DNA of 64,000 nt from Alloyangia mangrovi. GTDB taxonomy: Bacteria > Pseudomonadota > Alphaproteobacteria > Rhodobacterales > Rhodobacteraceae. The translations under genes and the position numbers were made by a program. Shown piece by piece: positions 59,662 to 64,000 of this stretch (position 1 is the stretch's first letter; each line of letters begins with the position of its first letter). The notes under the pieces are model-generated. The model did no database searches and was not told the DNA's origin. It saw only the letters and a program-made list of their open reading frames with translations. The stretch lies in NCBI RefSeq assembly GCF_002300555.2, contig NZ_NTHN02000011.1, forward strand, positions 50,269 through 114,268. Direction: 5' to 3'.

Positions 59662-60591
59662 TCAGCGATCCTTCGGGTCGAGGGCGTCACGCAGGCCATC
59701 ACCGATGAAGAACATCGTGATGATGATGGTGACGTAGAAGAACAGCGGGAAGAGAAGCTGCCAGAGCGTGCCGTAGCCCATGGTGCCCGCGCCTTCGGCG
59801 ATCAGCCGGCCGAGCGAGGTCATGGGTTCCGAGATGCCGAGGCCCAGGAACGAGATGAAGCTTTCGGCAAGGATCATCTCGGGCACCAGCAGCGAGGCGT
59901 AGACGATGACCACGCCGATGAGGTTGGGCAGGATGTGGCGGAAGATGATCGCACTTTCGCTCACACCGCCGGCGCGGGCCGCCTCGATGAACTCGCGGGT
60001 CTTCAGGGTCAGGGTCTGGCCGCGCACGATACGCGCCATGGTGAGCCAGGAGACCGCGCCGAGCGCGATGAACAGGGTGACGAAGTTGCGCCCTGCCACC
60101 ACGAGGATGAGGATCAGGATCAGCGTCAGCGGGATCGCCAGAAGGATGTCAACGATGCGCATCATGATGCTGTCGAGCCGGCCGCCGTAGAAGCCCGCGA
60201 TCACGCCCCAGGCGGTGCCAACGAGCAGCGCCATGGCGGCACCGATGAGGCCCACCAGCAGCGAGGTCTGGGTTGCCTGGATGGTGCGCGCGTAGAGGTC
60301 ACGGCCCAGTTCGTCGAGGCCGAAGAAGTGGCCGGTCTCGATCGAGGGCGCGCCCTGCGCGAGGATGTCGCCCATGCGGGCCCAGTCGATCTCCTCGTTG
60401 TCCCAGACCGCGAAATGCGGCCCGATGATCACGAAGGCCACGATCAACGCCAGAACGACGACGCTGGCCATGGCGGCCTTGTTGCGCACGAAGCGCGCCA
60501 TGGCGTCGCGCAGGAGCGAGCGGCCGCGGACGGCCTTGAAGTCGGTGATGTCGGCGGCCAGTTCCGCCGCCTTTTCGGATTTTCCGAACAC
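59662..60591 (-). CDS. oppC: Oligopeptide ABC transporter permease OppC
   Basis: A 309-aa permease with an N-terminal helix, a periplasmic loop containing [17 protein letters not shown], and the BPD-transp-1 core with the EAA loop [25 protein letters not shown]. The N-terminal OppC signature fits. It follows oppB by 13 nt on the minus strand. Confidence 0.94.
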   Translation of the reverse strand: MFGKSEKAAELAADITDFKAVRGRSLLRDAMARFVRNKAAMASVVVLALIVAFVIIGPHFAVWDNEEIDWARMGDILAQGAPSIETGHFFGLDELGRDLYARTIQATQTSLLVGLIGAAMALLVGTAWGVIAGFYGGRLDSIMMRIVDILLAIPLTLILILILVVAGRNFVTLFIALGAVSWLTMARIVRGQTLTLKTREFIEAARAGGVSESAIIFRHILPNLIGVVIVYASLLVPEMILAESFISFLGLGISEPMTSLGRLIAEGAGTMGYGTLWQLLFPLFFYVTIIITMFFIGDGLRDALDPKDR

Positions 60592-60604
60592 GGGGTCAGC
60601 CTCC

Positions 60605-61528
60605 TCAGTAACGGATTTTCGGATCGAACCAGGCGTAGGCCAGGTCGGTCAGCAGGTTCACGATGACGGTGAGCGCGCCGTAGAGGATGGTCACCCCCAA
60701 GAGCACCGCGTAGTCGCGGGTCAGCGCCGAGCTCACATAGGACTGACCGAGCCCGCCCGTCGAGAAATAGAGGTCGACGAAGACCGAGCCGGTGAGCACG
60801 TAGACGAAGACCGGGCCGAGGTAGGAGATCACCGGCAGCAGCGTCGGCTTCATCGCGTGGCGCCAGACGATGGCGCTGTTGCTCAGGCCCTTGGCCCGGG
60901 CGGTGCGGATGAAGTTCGAGTTCAGCACTTCCAGCATGGACGAGCGCGTGATCCGCGCGATCGAGCCCATGTAGGAGGTGGAGAGCGCGATCACCGGCAT
61001 GATCAGATACTGCCACTGGCCACCGTTCCAGCCGCCACCCGGCAGCAGGCCGAGCCAGAGCGTGAAGGTCAGGATCAGGATTGGGCCCATGATGAAGTTC
61101 GGCAGCGCCTGCGCGGCAATGCCCAGCGACACCGCGAGGTAGTCGACCCAGCTGTTGTGGCGGATGGCGGCGGCGATACCAAGGCCCACACCGACGGCGG
61201 TGGCGGCCAGGAAAGACAGCGCGCCATAGGTCAGCGAGATCGGGAAGCCCTGCGCGATGATATCGTTCACGCTGCGGTCCTTCTGTACGAAGGACGGGCC
61301 GAAATCGAAATGCACGACGATGTTGTAGAAATAGTCCCAGAGCTGTTTCCACAGCGGCTGGTCGAGACCGTATTGCGCGTTGATGTTGGCCAGCACTTCG
61401 GGCGGCAGCGGCCGCTCCGAGGTGAAAGGCCCGCCCGGTGCAACATGCATCATCAGGAAGGACGCGACGACCAGCAAACAGATCGTCGGGATCGCGACCA
61501 GCAGGCGGCGAATGACATAGGTCAGCAT
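60605..61528 (-). CDS. oppB: Oligopeptide ABC transporter permease OppB
   Basis: A 307-aa permease. MLTYVIRRLLVAIPTICLLVVASFLMMHVAPGGPF is the classic OppB/DppB N-terminus, and the EAA loop is NFIRTARAKGLSNSAIVWRHAMKPTLLP. Six helices. It is followed closely by oppC and preceded by a hairpin after oppA. Confidence 0.94.
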   Translation of the reverse strand: MLTYVIRRLLVAIPTICLLVVASFLMMHVAPGGPFTSERPLPPEVLANINAQYGLDQPLWKQLWDYFYNIVVHFDFGPSFVQKDRSVNDIIAQGFPISLTYGALSFLAATAVGVGLGIAAAIRHNSWVDYLAVSLGIAAQALPNFIMGPILILTFTLWLGLLPGGGWNGGQWQYLIMPVIALSTSYMGSIARITRSSMLEVLNSNFIRTARAKGLSNSAIVWRHAMKPTLLPVISYLGPVFVYVLTGSVFVDLYFSTGGLGQSYVSSALTRDYAVLLGVTILYGALTVIVNLLTDLAYAWFDPKIRY

Positions 61529-61549
61529 TCTGGAGGATCCGGAAAAGGG

Positions 61550-61582
61550 CGCCGCCCCCGCAGCACGGAGCGCAGGGGCGGC
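61550..61582 (-). terminator. Intercistronic hairpin between oppA and oppB
   Basis: On the minus strand CGCCGCCCC...GGGGCGGCG, a 9-bp stem followed by CCCTTTTCC, in the 67-nt gap. Such hairpins usually let the binding protein be made in excess over the permeases by partial termination or mRNA stabilisation. Confidence 0.6.
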
Positions 61583-61595
61583 GGGTTAGAGGTGG

Positions 61596-63230
61596 TTATT
61601 CGGCGATCTTGTAGAGATTGCGCGAATACCAGTTCTGCTCGACGTTCTCGGTCGGCCAGTTCCCTACGTCGCTGTCCATCATGTAGACGCCCGCGTAGTG
61701 GTAGATCGGGATCACCGGCGTGTCGGTTGCGATGATCTCTTCTGCCGCGGTGTAGAGCGGCGTGGTGTCCCCGGCCGTCTTCGCCTCTGCGAGCAGCTTG
61801 TCGTACTCGGGGTTGGCGTACTTGCCGTCGTTGTAGCCCGATTCGCTCTGAATCAGGTCGAGGAAGGTCGAGGCCTCGTTGTAGTCACCACACCATGCGC
61901 CGCGCGCCATGTCGAAGGCCTGGCGACCACGGGTGTCGAGGAAGACCTTCCACTCCATGTTTGCCAGCTTGGCCTGCACGCCGAGCTTCTGTTTCCACAT
62001 CTGGGTCATCACCACGGCGATCTTCTCGTGCGCCTCCGAGGTGTTGTACATGACTTCGAAGCTGAGCGGGTTCTCGGGGCCGTAGCCGGCCTCTGCCAGG
62101 AGCTCCTTGGCCTTGGCGTCGCGCTCGGCCTGGGTCATCGAAGCCATCTCGCTCTGCGGCGGGGTGAAGCCGGCAACCGCCTCGGGGGTGAAGCTGTAGG
62201 CCGGCGGCTCGCCGCCCGCTTTCACGTTGTTGGCGATGATGTCACGGTCCACGGCCAGCGACAGCGCCTGGCGGACCTTCGGGTCCTTGAACGCCTCGGG
62301 GCCGGAGTCGCTGAGGTTGAACGTGTAGTAGTAGTTGCACAGGCGCGGGAAGCTGATCGCCTCTTCCGGGTGCTCCTTCTTCAGGCGCGGGAACTGGCCT
62401 GCGGGCACGTCGGTGCGGTCGAGCTCGCCGGCGAGGTAGCGTGTCAGCGCCACGTTCTCATCGGTGATCACCAGCGCGACGGTCTTGTCGAGGATGGTGT
62501 GCTCGTTGTCCCAGTACTTGGCATTGCGCTCGCGCACGATACGCTCGCCCGGGCGGTACTCGGTCAGCACGTAGGCGCCGTTGGAAACGATGTTCGCGGG
62601 CTTGGTCCACTCGGCACCAAACTCCTCGATCACCTTCTGCGGCGCCGGGAAGGTCGTCGAATGGGTGGTCATCTGCGGGAAATAGGGGACCGGGGTGCTG
62701 AGGGTGACCTCGAAGGTATGTGCATCCAGCGCCTTCACGCCCAGTTCCTCGGGGGCCATCTCGCCGGCAACGATCGCCTTGGCATTGGCGACCGACATCA
62801 GTTCCATGAACCACTGGTAGGGAGAGGCGGTCGCCGGGTCGACGGCGCGGCGCCAGCCATAGACGAAATCCTCGGCGGTGACCGGATCGCCGTTCGACCA
62901 GACCGCGGTGTCGCGCAGGTGGAACGTGTAGGTCAACTTGTCGTCGCTGATGTCGAAGCCGGTTGCGACACCGGGCTCGAGGTTGCCCTCCTCGTCCTGG
63001 TTCATCAGGCCTTCGAAGAGGTCGCGAACCACGTCCGAGCCGTCAACATCTTCGACGATCTGCGGGTCGAGCGAGCTGATGTCGTCGAGCAGGCGGTAGG
63101 TGAAGGTCTGGTCCGCGGCCAGTTCCTCGCCGGTTTCCGGATGGGTGGCGGCGGTGGCGGCGGTGATCCCTGCAACGAGCATGGTGCTCGACAGAAGGGC
63201 GGTCATCGTCAGTCGCGAAATGCGGGTCAT
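61596..63230 (-). CDS. oppA: Oligopeptide ABC transporter substrate-binding protein OppA
   Basis: A 544-aa periplasmic SBP (family 5). Signal peptide SRLTMTALLSSTMLVAGITAATAA; the mature domain has TFTYRLLDDISSLDPQIVEDVDGSDVVRDLFEGL, YTFHLRDTAVWSNGDPVTAEDFVYGWRRAVDP and PVIPIYHYAGVYMMDS. The closest family pattern is MppA/OppA of the peptide class. GGGAGAGG before ATG 63230. First gene of the operon. Confidence 0.94.
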   Translation of the reverse strand: MTRISRLTMTALLSSTMLVAGITAATAATHPETGEELAADQTFTYRLLDDISSLDPQIVEDVDGSDVVRDLFEGLMNQDEEGNLEPGVATGFDISDDKLTYTFHLRDTAVWSNGDPVTAEDFVYGWRRAVDPATASPYQWFMELMSVANAKAIVAGEMAPEELGVKALDAHTFEVTLSTPVPYFPQMTTHSTTFPAPQKVIEEFGAEWTKPANIVSNGAYVLTEYRPGERIVRERNAKYWDNEHTILDKTVALVITDENVALTRYLAGELDRTDVPAGQFPRLKKEHPEEAISFPRLCNYYYTFNLSDSGPEAFKDPKVRQALSLAVDRDIIANNVKAGGEPPAYSFTPEAVAGFTPPQSEMASMTQAERDAKAKELLAEAGYGPENPLSFEVMYNTSEAHEKIAVVMTQMWKQKLGVQAKLANMEWKVFLDTRGRQAFDMARGAWCGDYNEASTFLDLIQSESGYNDGKYANPEYDKLLAEAKTAGDTTPLYTAAEEIIATDTPVIPIYHYAGVYMMDSDVGNWPTENVEQNWYSRNLYKIAE

Positions 63231-63947
63231 ATCCTCTCCCTGTAGCGGTGACTTGCTATTCGGTTTTTGCGCGCTCCCATTCCGTTAGGCAAGAAGCGGC
63301 CCCGGAAGCCCGGGATTGCGAATTGAAGCAAAATACCCAGCCTTGGCAGTGCCGCAATGCACTTGCACGTGATGACGTTACGTAGGCGGCTATTCATTTC
63401 CGAAGGCATCGGGATATAATTCCATTTAGGTCACCGCGCGAAGCCCAGAAGAAATATCCTACGCAGTTGATTACTGAGTGACGGCTGAAGGATGGAGGTG
63501 CGCGAAGTGATTCGGTCGCCGGAGACTTGCGGAGATTGCCTGCATCGCAGGGCCTTGTGCACCAGTGCCTTCAGCGACCCATCGCCAACAGAGCTGTGGT
63601 GGCGAGGACTATTTCCGATAATGCTGGGGATGCCTCGAATAAAGAATAATGGATATACTAAATATTTCGAGACTCTATGAAGGAACGGATATTCAAATTT
63701 TTTCACATGGATATCACTGAGCAGGGTCGGAAAGTGGAATATAATTCAACCCATATCTTCCGAAATTCACGCAAGAAAACTGACATTCACCGTCACGTCG
63801 ACAGAATAATAATTCGAAAACAAGTCTTGCCCGTCATATATCTCGAAACGAGCTACTCTCGCATACAGGTGAAAACTCTTTGAATTTGGTGATTTGGCGC
63901 GTGAGCTTAAAGACAAGCCTTCCACATCCCTGCGCCGAAACGCGTAA
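63231..63947. other. AT-rich gene-poor region upstream of oppA
   Basis: About 720 bp with no gene I can support. Base composition drops sharply after about 63600 (several 60-bp stretches near 35-40% G+C against about two thirds elsewhere). Small open frames (63492-63680 and 63677-63883 on plus, 63431-63706 on minus) have no recognisable motifs, and their codon use reflects the low GC. It lies against the 3' end of a tRNA, so a decayed integrated element is possible. Confidence 0.5.
63330..63357 (-). promoter_or_regulatory. Candidate promoter of the opp operon
   Basis: On the minus strand TTGCGG (63357-63352), 16-bp spacer, TATTTT (63335-63330), about 100 bp upstream of the oppA start. Approximate match only. 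Confidence 0.3.
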
Positions 63948-63965
63948 AGCGCCCGTTTGGGCGCT
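63948..63965 (-). terminator. Terminator-like hairpin after the minus-strand tRNA
   Basis: AGCGCCC-aaac-GGGCGCT followed by TTA on the minus strand, 24 nt beyond the tRNA 3' end. It would terminate the transcript reading into the window from the right. Confidence 0.65.
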
Positions 63966-63989
63966 GGCGGTGGATTGTGATCTGGGTTT

Positions 63990-64000
63990 TGGTTGCGGGA
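63990..64000 (-). tRNA. 3' end of a tRNA, probably initiator tRNA-Met (fragment)
   Basis: On the minus strand the last bases read TCCCGCAACCA: an encoded CCA end after a 3' acceptor strand. In alphaproteobacterial initiator tRNA-Met the 3' end is exactly ...TCCCGCAACCA, with A72 opposite C1. In Rhodobacteraceae this tRNA usually closes an rRNA operon. Only 11 nt are in the window. Confidence 0.5.

Noticed and set aside
63444..63460. CCCAGAAGAAATATCC, resembling parts of the intergenic repeat arms
   Set aside because: Only short pieces of two arms joined directly; no palindrome or accessory hairpins, so chance similarity is likely.
63431..63883. Three small open frames in the AT-rich right edge
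   Set aside because: No ribosome-binding site, motif or codon bias like the rest; kept only as an unassigned region.

Overview
This is about 64 kb of GC-rich chromosomal DNA (roughly two thirds G+C by eye) from an alphaproteobacterium, most likely a Rhodobacteraceae/Roseobacter-group species. The grounds are gene content and order: divergent fliL/fliF flagellar blocks, hisC-tyrC-extensin, tlpA/argH-small lipoproteins-DUF2834-lysA-TIGR02302, leuC-leuD...leuB, and a fused OppDF ABC transporter. No phage, plasmid, complete insertion sequence or CRISPR array was seen. Nearly everything is ordinary core metabolism and cell-envelope biology.

Layout. 0-2.6 kb: 3' part of gcvP. 2.8-7.7 kb: IMPase-family phosphatase, then a YbbP/YbbA-type ABC exporter divergent from tesA. 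7.8-9.3 kb: small membrane protein, L,D-transpeptidase, TrxC-like thioredoxin. 9.4-14.4 kb: flagellar block (motE-like, hypothetical, fliL on minus; fliF, fliH-like, fliN, fliP on plus). 14.5-20.6 kb: trhO, NAD salvage (pncA, pncB), hisC-tyrC-extensin operon. 20.8-28.3 kb: periplasmic hypothetical, tlpA-like, argH, two tiny lipoproteins, DUF2834, lysA, TIGR02302. 28.3-31.7 kb: glutarate catabolism (gcdH, CoA-transferase, divergent LysR). 31.8-34 kb: diaminopropionate ammonia-lyase plus N-carbamoyl-amino-acid hydrolase. 34.1-40 kb: YggT, thioesterase, UMF1-type MFS, mepA, phytase-esterase-like lipoprotein, yhhQ, a candidate structured RNA/mini-ORF, arfB. 40.1-49 kb: recQ, yaaA, hybrid histidine kinase, glycolipid-binding-like protein, thiolase, MscS-type channel. 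49-56.5 kb: leucine biosynthesis (leuC, leuD, leuB) with an atoDA CoA-transferase pair inserted on the other strand. 56.6-63.2 kb: EamA transporter, tRNA-Pro(CGG), oppABC(DF). The last 0.75 kb is AT-rich and without clear genes; it ends in the 3' tail of a minus-strand tRNA that looks like initiator tRNA-Met, which suggests an rRNA operon just outside the window.

Three things stand out. (1) Ten genes carry single-base frameshifts, eleven events in all. Ten of the events are one extra base in a homopolymer (G/C runs of 7-9, T/A runs of 6-7). This is most easily explained by consensus sequencing error, so the genes are described here as intact after correction. (2) A palindromic intergenic element with CCTAGAAGAA / TTCTTCTAGG arms and flanking ATATTT / AAATATCCC recurs five times, four times between convergent genes. 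(3) At about 39.2 kb there is a perfect Shine-Dalgarno followed by an 18-codon ORF, a 9-bp stem and a downstream anti-SD-like CCTCCTT. It has AT-richer codons than its surroundings and may be an undescribed regulatory RNA or leader peptide.
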